A stretch of 64,000 bases of DNA, taken from contig NZ_CP029189.1 of the NCBI RefSeq assembly GCF_008642275.1, positions 3,292,001 to 3,356,000 of the forward strand, written 5' to 3'. The notes below the pieces were generated by a model. It was given only the letters and a program-made list of their open reading frames with translations, had not been told where the DNA came from and searched no databases. Every line of letters starts with the position of its first letter. Within the stretch, counting starts at the first letter, position 1. This DNA comes from Streptomyces venezuelae. GTDB lineage: Bacteria; Actinomycetota; Actinomycetes; Streptomycetales; Streptomycetaceae. The translations under genes were made by a program, and so were the position numbers. Positions 15,487 through 28,700 of the stretch are shown piece by piece.

Positions 15487-17315
15487 GAGGTGGCCTCCGG
15501 GGCCGGGAGGAGGGCGGCGGGGATGTCGAGGTGGCGGGCGCGGAGCCATTCGCCGAGTGCCTTGGCCTGGGGGTCGAAGCGGTGGCCGGAGGCGACGCCG
15601 TCGCCGAGGATGCCGGTGACGGTGAAGTTGAGGGCGCGGAGGTTGGGCAGTTCGTGCCGGGTCACCGCGTGGCGCGCGGTCTCGGGGAGCAGGGCCCGGA
15701 AGCGGTCGACGGTGAGGGTGTCGCGCAGCCAGTCCCAGGCGGGGCCGGTGGCGACCCAGACGCCGACGTTGGCGTCGCCGCCCTTGTCGCCGCTGCGGGC
15801 CCCGGCCAGCGCCCCGAGGGGGGCGCGGACGGTCTCCCGGGGCTCCGCCCCGGACCCGGCGGGGGCTGCGCCCCCGACCCCCTCGGGGGCTCCGCCCCCG
15901 GACCCCCGCGCCTCAAACGCCGGCGAGGCTGGAAATGCGGCGGTCTCCGCCGACCCGGCTGAACGTGCGGCCGGCTCGTCCGGCCCGGCTGAACGTGCGG
16001 TCGGCTCGTCCGGTGGGGCTGGATGTGCGGCGGGTGGGGCGGGGATCTGGACGCGGGTGCCGTCCGGGAGGACCGCGGTGTGGGGGACCTCCGTTGCCGG
16101 GGCGGAGGTGGAGGCGAAGACGCCGTAGGGCTGGGCCGGGCCCGGTGGGGTGGTGACGTGGAAGCCCGGGTAGCTGGCGAGGGCCAGCTCGATCGCCGCC
16201 GAGGTCAGGGTGCGGCCGACCCGGTCCGGGGACGGGTCGCGGACCACCAGCCGGAGCAGGGCGGAGGCCGTCTCCTGCGTGTCGGCGTCCTCGTGGTCGG
16301 TGCGGGCCAGGGTCCAGGTGGTGTCGGCCACGCCCGCCAGCACCTCGGCGAGCTGGGTGCGGACGAGGTCCGCCTTGGCCTCGACGTCCAGGCCCGTCAG
16401 GACGAAGACGACCTCGTTGCGCCAGCCGCCGAGCCGGGTGACGCCCACCTTCAGGGAGGGCGGCGGGGCCTCGCCGCGCACTCCCGTGACGCGTACCCGG
16501 TCGGTGCCCTCGTCGGTCAGCCGGACGGTGTCCAGGCGGGCGGTCACGTCCGGGCCCAGGTAGCGGACGCCCTGGGTCTCGTAGAGGAGCTGGGCGGTGA
16601 CGGTGCCGGTGGTGACGGCTCCGCCGGTGCCGGGGTGTTTGGTGATGACCGCCGAGCCGTCCGCGGAGATCTCCGCGAGCGGGAAGCCGGGGCGGCGGAC
16701 GTCGTGGGCGGTGAAGAAGGAGTAGTTGCCGCCGGTGGCCTGGGTGCCGCATTCCAGGACGTGGCCGGCGACGACCGCCCCCGCCAGCCGGTCGTGGTCC
16801 TCCGGCGTCCAGTCGAACCACCAGGCGGCCGGGCCGCTGACCAGCGCCGCGTCCGTGACCCGGCCGGTGACGACCACGTCCGCCCCGGCCCGCAGGCAGG
16901 CGGTGATGCCGGCGCCGCCGAGGTAGGCGTTGGCCGTCAGGGCGCCTTCCTCGCGCGAGGTGAGGTCGTCGCCCTCGACGTGGGCCACGGAGACGGGCAC
17001 GCCCACCTTGGCGGCCAGCGCCCGTACCGCGTCGGCGAGTCCGGCCGGATGCAGGCCTCCCGCGTTCGTGACGATCCGTACGCCCCGTTCGTGCGCGAGC
17101 CCGAGGCCCTCCTCCAGCTGGCGCAGGAAGGTCTTGGCGTAGCCGAGCTCGGGGTTCTTCAGGCGGTCCCGGCCCAGGATCAGCATGGTCAGCTCGGCCA
17201 GGTAGTCCCCGGTCAGCACGTCGAGGGGGCCGCCGGTGAGCATCTCGGTCAGGGCGCTGAAGCGGTCGCCGTAGAAGCCGGACGCGTTGCCGATGCGCAG
17301 CGGCCGCCGGCTCAT
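15483..17315 (-). CDS. AtuA-family (acyclic terpene utilisation, DUF1446) protein
   Basis: A 610-residue protein. Residues 1-440 are the AtuA/DUF1446 domain (RIGNASGFYGDR at the start, TNAGGLHPAGL, VTGRVTDAALVSGPAAWW, GTQATGGNYS). Residues about 515-605 are the AtuA-like ferredoxin-fold tail (ARSGDKGGDANVGVW). AtuA is needed for citronellol/geraniol breakdown in Pseudomonas; its reaction is not settled. The linker (about 430-510) is made of tandem and dispersed DNA repeats kept in frame, something normally seen only between genes. Both ends overlap neighbours by 4 bases, so it is part of a coupled operon. Confidence 0.9.
   Translation of the reverse strand: MSRRPLRIGNASGFYGDRFSALTEMLTGGPLDVLTGDYLAELTMLILGRDRLKNPELGYAKTFLRQLEEGLGLAHERGVRIVTNAGGLHPAGLADAVRALAAKVGVPVSVAHVEGDDLTSREEGALTANAYLGGAGITACLRAGADVVVTGRVTDAALVSGPAAWWFDWTPEDHDRLAGAVVAGHVLECGTQATGGNYSFFTAHDVRRPGFPLAEISADGSAVITKHPGTGGAVTTGTVTAQLLYETQGVRYLGPDVTARLDTVRLTDEGTDRVRVTGVRGEAPPPSLKVGVTRLGGWRNEVVFVLTGLDVEAKADLVRTQLAEVLAGVADTTWTLARTDHEDADTQETASALLRLVVRDPSPDRVGRTLTSAAIELALASYPGFHVTTPPGPAQPYGVFASTSAPATEVPHTAVLPDGTRVQIPAPPAAHPAPPDEPTARSAGPDEPAARSAGSAETAAFPASPAFEARGSGGGAPEGVGGAAPAGSGAEPRETVRAPLGALAGARSGDKGGDANVGVWVATGPAWDWLRDTLTVDRFRALLPETARHAVTRHELPNLRALNFTVTGILGDGVASGHRFDPQAKALGEWLRARHLDIPAALLPAPEATS
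15840..16030. repeat. Intergenic-type repeats inside the atuA-like gene
   Basis: A dispersed repeat copy (GCGCCTCAAACGCCGGCGAG, 15908-15932) with its usual G/C-run neighbour (15840-15907) lies next to a 30-bp tandem repeat (units at 15957 and 15987, partial third at 16017). All are read through in frame and encode a Pro/Ala/Gly/Glu-rich linker. Confidence 0.9.
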
Positions 17316-18178
17316 CGCCCGGCCCCCTGGTCCGGTCCGGCAGCCGGGTCCTGTCCGGCCTCCGGCTGCCGCCCGGCGCCCGGTTCGCGGCCCGCGCCCG
17401 CCGGGCCGGCGAACGCCTGGGCGATGTCCAGCCACTGGTCCGCGTCGGGGCCGGTCGCGGTCAGGGCGAGATCGGCGCGGTGGGCCCGCTGGGTGACCAG
17501 GAGGCAGAAGTCGAGCGCCGGGCCCGTGATCCGCTGCGGGGCGTCCTGCGGACCGTACGTCCACACCTGTGGGCCGTCGGGGGCCGTCAGCTCCACCCGG
17601 AACTGCTCTCCGGGCGCGGGCAGTCCGCGTACGGCGTAGGCGTAGTCGCGGGCCCGTACGCCGATGCGCGCCACGTGCCGCAGTCGGCCGGTCGGGGTGC
17701 GGCGCACGCCGAGCGCGTCGGCGACGTCCTGGCCGTGGGCCCAGGTCTCCATCAGGCGGGCGCTGGCCATGGAGGCGGCCTTCATCGGGGGCCCGTACCA
17801 GGGGAATCGGGTGTCGGGCGAGGCCGTGGCAAGGGCCTGGGCGAGGGTGTCGCGGGTCCCCCGCCAGCGGATGAGCAGTTCGGCGGGCGGCAGCCCCGCG
17901 TACTCGCGCGCGCCGTCGTCGACGAAGGAGTCGGGGGCCTTCAGCGCCTCCTCGACCATGACGCCGAAACCCGTGGCGTCGGTGAGGGAGAGCAGGGAGG
18001 CCCGGTCGGTCCAGTGCAGGTGGGCGATCTGGTGGGCGATGGTCCAACCGGGTGCGGGGGTGGGCCGGGCCCAGTCCGGTTCGGCCAACCCTCTTACCAG
18101 GGAGTCCAGTTCACGGCCTTCCTCGCGCAGATCTGCGAAGACGGCGACGGCTGCGTCGACGGCGGACGGATCGGGCAC
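17312..18178 (-). CDS. TIGR03084-type DinB/maleylpyruvate isomerase family protein
   Basis: A 288-residue protein with the mycothiol-dependent maleylpyruvate-isomerase N-terminal four-helix bundle (GWTIAHQIAHLHWTDRASL, about 45-63, with metal-type His residues; MASARLMETWAHGQDVADALG, about 137-157). The C-terminal SCP2-like part ends in a Gly/Ala/Pro/Glu-rich tail (about 255-288). It is the first gene of the operon; such genes habitually precede atuA-like genes in actinobacteria. Role likely thiol- or metal-dependent handling of an acyl intermediate. I chose GTG at 18178 because AAGGGGAGCG lies just before it; an in-frame ATG 14 codons upstream lacks this. Confidence 0.85.
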   Translation of the reverse strand: MPDPSAVDAAVAVFADLREEGRELDSLVRGLAEPDWARPTPAPGWTIAHQIAHLHWTDRASLLSLTDATGFGVMVEEALKAPDSFVDDGAREYAGLPPAELLIRWRGTRDTLAQALATASPDTRFPWYGPPMKAASMASARLMETWAHGQDVADALGVRRTPTGRLRHVARIGVRARDYAYAVRGLPAPGEQFRVELTAPDGPQVWTYGPQDAPQRITGPALDFCLLVTQRAHRADLALTATGPDADQWLDIAQAFAGPAGAGREPGAGRQPEAGQDPAAGPDQGAGR

Positions 18179-18501
18179 GGTGCGCTCCCCTTCTCGGCGT
18201 GAGGGGAAGACTGGCAGCACTCATCAAAACAATCAAGCATGCTTGCATGATGTTCTCGGGTGGCGGCACCTTCCCGCCACGCGGGCCAACGCACCTCACG
18301 GAGAGGGCAGTTGTCGCTCCGCCCGCCGGCCGCAGGTCCCGCCGCGCGGCGGCCCGCGGAACCGGCGGGGACGATTTCGGCCGCAACCCGGAAACTCGCG
18401 ATACGTCACCGGATGTCCCGTCGATACTGAACGCTCCGCTCCGGGCCCGGGCGGGCGCACACGTTCCTGTCACTCGACGACGCCGAAGAGGATGGACCGA
18501 C
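18179..18501. other. Divergent promoter interval of the catabolic operon
   Basis: A 323-base interval between the operon (minus) and the CocE-like gene (plus). Its middle is unusually A/T-rich for this genome (18220-18255) and contains the palindrome at 18234-18245. No gene is seen. Confidence 0.6.
18234..18245. promoter_or_regulatory. Palindromic operator ahead of the catabolic operon
   Basis: CAAGCATGCTTG is a perfect 12-bp palindrome in an A/T-rich patch, 56 bases before the operon start; flanking bases extend it partly (TGCAAGCATGCTTGA). Its size and site suit a TetR dimer, and the operon ends in a tetR gene. Assignment to that protein is inference. Confidence 0.5.
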
Positions 18502-20139
18502 GTGACTCCAGCCGCCCGTACCCCCTTCTCCCGCACGCCCTTCTCGCTCTATCCCGAACTCGACGCGACCGCCCTCCTGGCCTTCGTCACCGCCCTGGAG
18601 AGCGGCGACGTCACCGGGCTGGCCCCCGCCCGCGCCGCCGAGGTCGCAGAGGTCCGCTCGGTCGCCGTCTTCACCCGGAGCAAGGTGACCGGAGCCGACG
18701 GGGACCTCCTCGACGCCGCGCTCTGGCGGCACACCGGGCCCCAGCCCCGCCCCGCCGTCGTCATGCCCTCGCCGTGGACCGGCCTGGGCTGGCTCCCGTA
18801 CGCCGTCCAGGCCTCCCGCTTCGCCGCCCGCGGCTACAACGTCCTCGCGTACTCCGCCCGCGGCTTCGGCGGCTCCGAAGGCCAGGTCGACGTGGCGGGC
18901 CCGCTCGACGTCGCCGACGGCAGCCGGGCCCTGGACCACCTCGTCGAGCGCAGCACCGGCCCGGTGACGAGGATCGGCTTCCTCGGCGACTCGTACGGCT
19001 CCGGGATCAGCCAGCTCGTCGCCGCGCACGACACCCGCGTCGACGCCGTGGTCGCGCTCAGCACCTGGGGCGACCTCGGCGAGGCCTTCTACGAGAACTC
19101 CACCCGGCACGTCGCGGCCGTACGGGCCCTGCTCGACGCGGCCGCGAAGGCCCGGCTGAGCCCGCAGACGCAGAGCGTCTTCGACAACGTCCTCGCCGAC
19201 CGCGACGTCCGGGGCACCCTGCGCTGGGCGGAGACCCGCTCGCCCTTCACCCACATCAAGGAGCTCAACCGCCGCCAGGTGCCGGTCTTCTTCTCGCACG
19301 CCTGGCACGAGACGCTCTTCCCGCCCAACCAGACGCTGAAGATGTTCAACGAACTGACCGGCCCCAAACGCCTCGCCGTCTCCATCGGCGACCACTCCGG
19401 CCCCGAGATGACCGGCATGCTCGGCCTGCCCAACCGGATCTGGACGGACGCCCACCGCTGGCTCGACCACCACCTCAGGGAGATCGACAAGGGCATCCAC
19501 GCCGAGGGCCAGGTACTCGGCGAGGTCATGTGGAGCAGGACCCTCGAATTCCGGCCGACCTGGCCGTCCCTCACCGAACGCCTGGAACGGCTGCACCTGG
19601 CGGGCGACGGCGAGCTCGGCGACGAACCGCAGCCCGGCTGGACGTCGACCGTGCTGTGCGGGGTCGACACCCCGGCGACGGTCGCCGACACGGTGGTGCA
19701 GTCCGGCTACGCGGAGATCGCCGGCCGCCCGAAGACCTACCGGACCCAGGACATCGACCGCACCGTCGCCGCCGTGTGGACCGCCGACCCGGCCGCGGAG
19801 ACGATGCGGCTGCGCGGGACACCGCGGCTGCGCGTGACGTACCGGGCGGCGAACCCCGGGTCGACCTTCGTCGCGTACCTCCTCGACACGGCCCCCGACG
19901 GCACGGCCCACCTCGTCACGCACGCCCCGTACACCGACCTGGGTTCCCCGCCCGACAGCCTGATCAGCGCGGACATCGATCTCCAGGCCACGGCCTACGA
20001 CCTGCCGCGCGGCCACCGCCTGATGCTGGTGATCGACGCCCGCGACCCCTTCTACGCCGACGCCAACCTGCCCCGGGCGACCCTGGCGTTCACCTCCCCG
20101 GACGCCACCCCGTCCTACCTGGACCTCCCGCTCGGCTGA
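18502..20139 (+). CDS. CocE/NonD-family acyl hydrolase (X-Pro dipeptidyl-peptidase-like)
   Basis: A 545-residue serine hydrolase. The alpha/beta core (about 70-330) has a VMPSPWTGLGW oxyanion region, YSARGFGGSEG, the nucleophile GDSYGSGISQ (about 155-164) and a late His in GDHSGPEM. The C-terminal jelly-roll-like domain (about 400-545) is the PepX_C type. Related proteins cleave cocaine-type esters, glutaryl-cephalosporins or X-Pro dipeptides. No signal peptide is visible, so it is probably cytoplasmic. GTG at 18502 follows GAGGATGG. Confidence 0.85.
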   Translation: MTPAARTPFSRTPFSLYPELDATALLAFVTALESGDVTGLAPARAAEVAEVRSVAVFTRSKVTGADGDLLDAALWRHTGPQPRPAVVMPSPWTGLGWLPYAVQASRFAARGYNVLAYSARGFGGSEGQVDVAGPLDVADGSRALDHLVERSTGPVTRIGFLGDSYGSGISQLVAAHDTRVDAVVALSTWGDLGEAFYENSTRHVAAVRALLDAAAKARLSPQTQSVFDNVLADRDVRGTLRWAETRSPFTHIKELNRRQVPVFFSHAWHETLFPPNQTLKMFNELTGPKRLAVSIGDHSGPEMTGMLGLPNRIWTDAHRWLDHHLREIDKGIHAEGQVLGEVMWSRTLEFRPTWPSLTERLERLHLAGDGELGDEPQPGWTSTVLCGVDTPATVADTVVQSGYAEIAGRPKTYRTQDIDRTVAAVWTADPAAETMRLRGTPRLRVTYRAANPGSTFVAYLLDTAPDGTAHLVTHAPYTDLGSPPDSLISADIDLQATAYDLPRGHRLMLVIDARDPFYADANLPRATLAFTSPDATPSYLDLPLG

Positions 20140-20163
20140 CCCCGCACCCGGCCCGCCCGCCCC

Positions 20164-20520
20164 TCAGCAGACCTCGCCGTGCCCTGCCCGGGCCGTCGCC
20201 CGGAGCAGGTCGCGGAGGAGGTCGAAGTCGACCTTGGCGGGGTTGCGGAAGCGGAGGCAGGCCTTGCCCATGTCGTGGGGGGCCAGGCGGTCCGCGAAGG
20301 CGTCGCGGACGTCGGTGCGCAGCAGGTAGAAGGAGATGTACTGCTTCTGGTTCGCCCAGGCGATCTCGCCCTCGGTGCCGCCCGCCCGCACGTACACCGG
20401 CATGCCGTACGCGATCCCCTCCTCGAACCCGGTCAGCTCCTCCAGGCACAGCGCCCGCAGCCGCACCAGGGCCTCCCGCCGGGCCTCCGGGACCGCTGCC
20501 AGGTAGGTGGTGACGTCCAT
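20164..20520 (-). CDS. DUF1801 (YdhG-like) protein
   Basis: A 118-residue protein of the DUF1801/iron-chaperone-like (frataxin-fold) family: VTTYLAAVPEARREAL near the start, GIAYGMPVYV in the middle, QKQYISFYLL, and a closing GKACLRFRNPAKVDFDLL. Function in the family is not established. Its ATG overlaps the stop of the upstream EamA gene by one base (TGATG), so the two are co-translated. Confidence 0.85.
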   Translation of the reverse strand: MDVTTYLAAVPEARREALVRLRALCLEELTGFEEGIAYGMPVYVRAGGTEGEIAWANQKQYISFYLLRTDVRDAFADRLAPHDMGKACLRFRNPAKVDFDLLRDLLRATARAGHGEVC

Positions 20521-21503
20521 CAGGCGGCCTTCTTCCGGATCTGGGAGCGGACCGCGCCCATGCTGGCCGCGATCACGAGGGCGATGGCCAGGGCGTCCAG
20601 TGCGGACATGGCCTGGTGCAGGACGAGGAAGCCCGCGGTGGCGGCGATGGCCGGCTCCAGGCTCATCAGGATCGCGAAGGTCGGGGCCGGCATGCGCCGC
20701 AGCGCGAGCAGCTCCAGCGTGTACGGCAGGACCGAGGACAGGACGGCGACGCCCAGGCCGAGGGCGAGGGTGCTCGGGACCAGCAGGTTCGAGCCTGCTT
20801 CGGCGACGCCGAGCGGGAGCGAGACGACGGCGGCCACCGCCATCGCCAGCGCGAGCCCGTCCGCCTGCGGGAAGCGGCGGCCCGTACGCGCGCTGAACAC
20901 GATGTACGCCGCCCACATGGCGCCGGCTCCGAGTGCGTAGGCCGCGCCCAGCGGGTCGAGGGAGCCGAAGCCGAGGCCGCCGCCGCCGTGCCCGGACAGC
21001 AGGACCACGCCGCCGAGCGCGAGCCCGGCCCACAGGAGGTTGACCAGGCGCCGGGAGACGACGACGGACAGGACGAGCGGTCCGAGGACCTCCAGGGTGA
21101 CGGCCGGGCCGAGCGGGATCCGGTCGATGGACTGGTAGAAGAGGCCGTTCATCCCTGCCATGGCGACGCCGAAGGCGAGCACCGTGCCCCAGTCGGAACG
21201 GGAGTAGCCGCGCACCTTCGGGCGGCACAGGAGCAGCAGGACGAGCGCGGCTGCCGCGAGGCGCAGGGTGACCACGCCCGCCGCTCCCGCCCTCGGCATG
21301 ATCATGACCGCAAGGGCGGCGCCGAACTGCACCGAGATCCCCGCGGAGATCACCAGCGCCACGGGACCGAGCCCCGAACCGGAACCGGAACCAGAGCCCG
21401 AACCGGAAGCGGAACCGGCGCGGGGGCCCTCGGCCGTCGACGGGGCCGGTGCGGTGACGGCCGGCGAGGCCGCCGGGGTGGACGAAGAGGAAGGTGCGGG
21501 CAT
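20520..21503 (-). CDS. EamA-family transporter (RhtA-like exporter)
   Basis: A 327-residue inner-membrane transporter with ten predicted helices in two EamA repeats, resembling the RhtA threonine/homoserine exporter (FYQSIDRIPLGPAVTLEVLGPL, here split over residues about 123-144, and a late PAPTFAILMSLEPAIAAT). Residues 1-45 are a low-complexity cytoplasmic leader containing a GS repeat encoded by GGAACC-type hexamers (21375-21418), a likely slippage site. The substrate is probably a small amino acid or metabolite. Confidence 0.88.
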   Translation of the reverse strand: MPAPSSSSTPAASPAVTAPAPSTAEGPRAGSASGSGSGSGSGSGLGPVALVISAGISVQFGAALAVMIMPRAGAAGVVTLRLAAAALVLLLLCRPKVRGYSRSDWGTVLAFGVAMAGMNGLFYQSIDRIPLGPAVTLEVLGPLVLSVVVSRRLVNLLWAGLALGGVVLLSGHGGGGLGFGSLDPLGAAYALGAGAMWAAYIVFSARTGRRFPQADGLALAMAVAAVVSLPLGVAEAGSNLLVPSTLALGLGVAVLSSVLPYTLELLALRRMPAPTFAILMSLEPAIAATAGFLVLHQAMSALDALAIALVIAASMGAVRSQIRKKAA

Positions 21504-21582
21504 CTCTCCAGACTAAGGGCCCGTAAGGAGTGTCGCCGTATGTCCTGCCTTACAACCGTGCCAACACCGTGCTACGGCCGCC

Positions 21583-25578
<3,996 letters not shown>

Positions 25579-25600
25579 CCACCGTCCGCCCCCTACGGCC

Positions 25601-25637
25601 CGAAGCCCCCGGTGACCTGCGGTCGCCGGGGGCTTCG
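25601..25637 (+). terminator. serC terminator
   Basis: CGAAGCCCCCGG pairs with CCGGGGGCTTCG; the stem continues inside through GACC/GGTC to a TGC loop, about 17 pairs in all. Confidence 0.85.
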
Positions 25638-25729
25638 GCGTTCCCCGGACACCCCGAGGCCACCGGCGTGGGGGTTCGGCCGCACGCGGTACCTTCAGGG
25701 CTCCGGCGGCGATTCTTGGAGGCAGCGGC

Positions 25730-28700
25730 GTGAGCGTGCGAGTGACGGCGGCCCAGAGCGGTGTGGACCCCTTCGGCACGGCCCGGCTGCGGCGCGGGGT
25801 GCTCGACGCGTGGGGCGCGGGCCCGGCCCGGTTCCGTGAGGACGCCAACGCCGAGGAGGACCTCGCGCTCGGCGGCTACCGGGACCGGCTCGTCATCGAG
25901 CTGGCGCAGAACGCCGCCGACGCCGCGGCCCGGGCCAAGGTGCCCGGCCGGCTGCGGCTCACCCTGCACGAGGGCGAGGCCGGCCACGCACTGCTGGCCG
26001 TCGCCAACACCGGTGCCCCGCTGGACGCGACGGGCGTGGAATCGCTGAGCACGCTGCGCGCCTCCGCCAAGCGGGAGCCCGCCGGCGACAGCGTCGGCCG
26101 GTTCGGTGTCGGCTTCGCGGCCGTGCTGGCCGTCTCCGACGAACCGGCGGTGCTCGGCCGGCACGGCGGGGTGCGCTGGTCCCTGGCCGAGGCCCGCGAA
26201 CTGGCCCGGGGCGCGGCCGTCGGCAGCCCCGGCCTCGGCGACGAACTGCGCCGCCGCGACGGGCACGTTCCGCTGCTGCGCCTCCCGCTGCCCGCCGAGG
26301 GCACCGCCCCCGAGGGCTACGACACCGTCGTGGTCCTCCCGCTGCGCGACGCCGCCGCCGAGGGGCTGGTGGAGCGGCTGCTGGCAGGCGTCGACGACGC
26401 CCTGCTGCTGACCCTGCCCGGGCTGCGCGAGGTCGTCGTGGAGACCCCGTCCGAGGGGACGCGCACCCTGCACCGGCGCGACGAGGGCCCGTACACGGTC
26501 ATCGAGGACACCACCGCCTCCGGTACGGTCACCCACCGCTGGCGCACCGTCCGCCACGGCGGCCCCATCGAGCGGGCGCTGCTCGCCGACCGGCCCGTCG
26601 AGGAGCGGCTGCGGCCCGCCTGGGCGGTGTCCTGGGCCGTGCCCGTCGACTCCGACGGCGCCCCGCTGCGCCCGGTCACCGCCCCGGTGGTGCACGCGCC
26701 GACCCCCACCGACGAGCCGCTGGGCATCCCGGCGCTGCTCATCGCGACCCTGCCGCTGGACACCACCCGCCGGCATCCGGCGCCCGGGCCGCTGCTGGAC
26801 TTCCTCGTGGAGCGCGCGGCCGACGCGTACGCCGAACTCCTCGGCGCCTGGGACCCGGTGAGCACCGCCCTCGTGGACCTGGTGCCCGGCCCGCTCGGCA
26901 AGGGCGAGCTGGACGGGGCCCTGCGCGCCGCCGTGCTCCAGCGGCTGCCCCGTACGGCTTTCCTCGCACCGGCCGCGCCGCCCGAGCACGCGGAGGAGCG
27001 CGCCGCCCTGCGCCCCTTCGAGGCCGAGGTGGTGGAGGGCGCGGGCGCCGACACCGTACGGGTCCTCGCCGAGGTCCTGCCGACGCTGCTGCCGGCCGGC
27101 CTGGAGCGCCGGGCCGAGCTGCGCACCCTGGGGGTGGGCCGGCTCCCGCTGGGTGACGCCATCGAGCGGATCGCGGGCATCGAGCGGACCCCCGAGTGGT
27201 GGCACCGGCTCTACGACAGCCTCGCCGGGGTGGACCCCGACCGGCTGTCGGGGCTGCCCGTGCCGCTCGCCGACGGGCGCACCTCCATCGGCCCCCGGCA
27301 CATCCTGCTGCCCGGCGCGGACACCCCGGCGGACCTGGCGCGGCTGGGCCTGAAGGTGGCCCATCCGGACGCGGCGCACCCGCTGCTGGAGAAGCTCGGC
27401 GCCCTCCCGGCCACGGCCCGCGCGGTCCTGACGACGCCGCAGGTGCGGGCCGCCGTCGCGGCTTCCCTCGACGCGGGGGAGATCTGGGACGAGGACGCCG
27501 ACACCCTGGACGCCGACGAGCTGGCCGAGGTGGTCCTGGGGCTGGTCCGGGACGCCGATCTGGCACCGGGCGACGAGCCCTGGCTCGGCGCGCTGGCCCT
27601 GCCCGACGAGGACGGGGAACTGGTCCCGGCGGGCGAGCTCCTGCTGCCGGGCAGCCCGCTGGCCTCGGTGATCCGCGAGGACGAGGTCCCGTACGTGGAC
27701 GCGGACCTCGCCGAGCGGTGGGGCGCGGGCCCGCTCACCGCGTGCGGGGTCCTGGCCACCTTCCAGCTGGTCCGTGCCACCGACGTGGTCCTGGACCCGG
27801 ACGAGCTGGAACCGCGCGAGGGCGACTTCGCCGAGCCCGACGACGCGGGCCTGCTGGACGCGGTGGACGTGTGGTGCGAGGACGTCCTGGACCAGCTGCC
27901 CGACCTGCCGGTCCCGCCGGTGGCGACCGAGCTGATCGCCGTCCGGGACCTCGACCTCGTCGACGACGACTGCTGGCCGCAGGCCCTCGCCATGCTCGCG
28001 CAGCCGCCGCTGCGCGACGCGCTGACCCAGCCCGTGCGGATCCTGCTGCCGGACGGCACCACCCAGTCGGTGCGCCCGTACACGGCGTGGTGGCTGCGCG
28101 ACCACCCGGTGCTCGACGGCCGCCGCCCGGCGGGTCTGCGCGCAGCGGGCGGCGACCCGCTGCTGGCGGGCCTCTACACCTCGGCGGACGCCACCGGTTT
28201 CGAGGACGAGCAGGTCCTGCGGGCGCTGGGCGTACGCACCTCCGTCGCGGCCCTGCTGGACGAGCCCGGCGGCGCCGCCGAACTGCTGGGCCGGCTCGCC
28301 GACCCGGACCGCGAGGTCAGCGGCCACCAGCTGCACGGCCTCTACGGCGCGCTGGCCGATCTGGACCCCGAGCAGGTCACCCTCCCGGACGAGCTGCGCG
28401 CCGTGGTCGACGGCGAGGTGCTCGTGGTGGACGCCGCCGACGCGGTGATCGCGGACGCACCGGACCTGCTCCCGCTGACGGCGGGGCTGCCGCTGCTGCC
28501 GGTCCCTCCGTCGCGCGCGGCGGATCTCGCGGAGCTCCTCCAGGTCCGCCGCCTCTCCCAGACGGTCCCGGCGGAGGTGACCACGCCCGGCGAGGAGCAC
28601 GAGGTGCCGGAGTCGGTGCTCGTGCTGCTGGGTCCGGCCACTCCGGTGACGTACGTCGAGCACGAGGAGCTGGTCGCGGGCGGCACGGAACTCGACTGGC

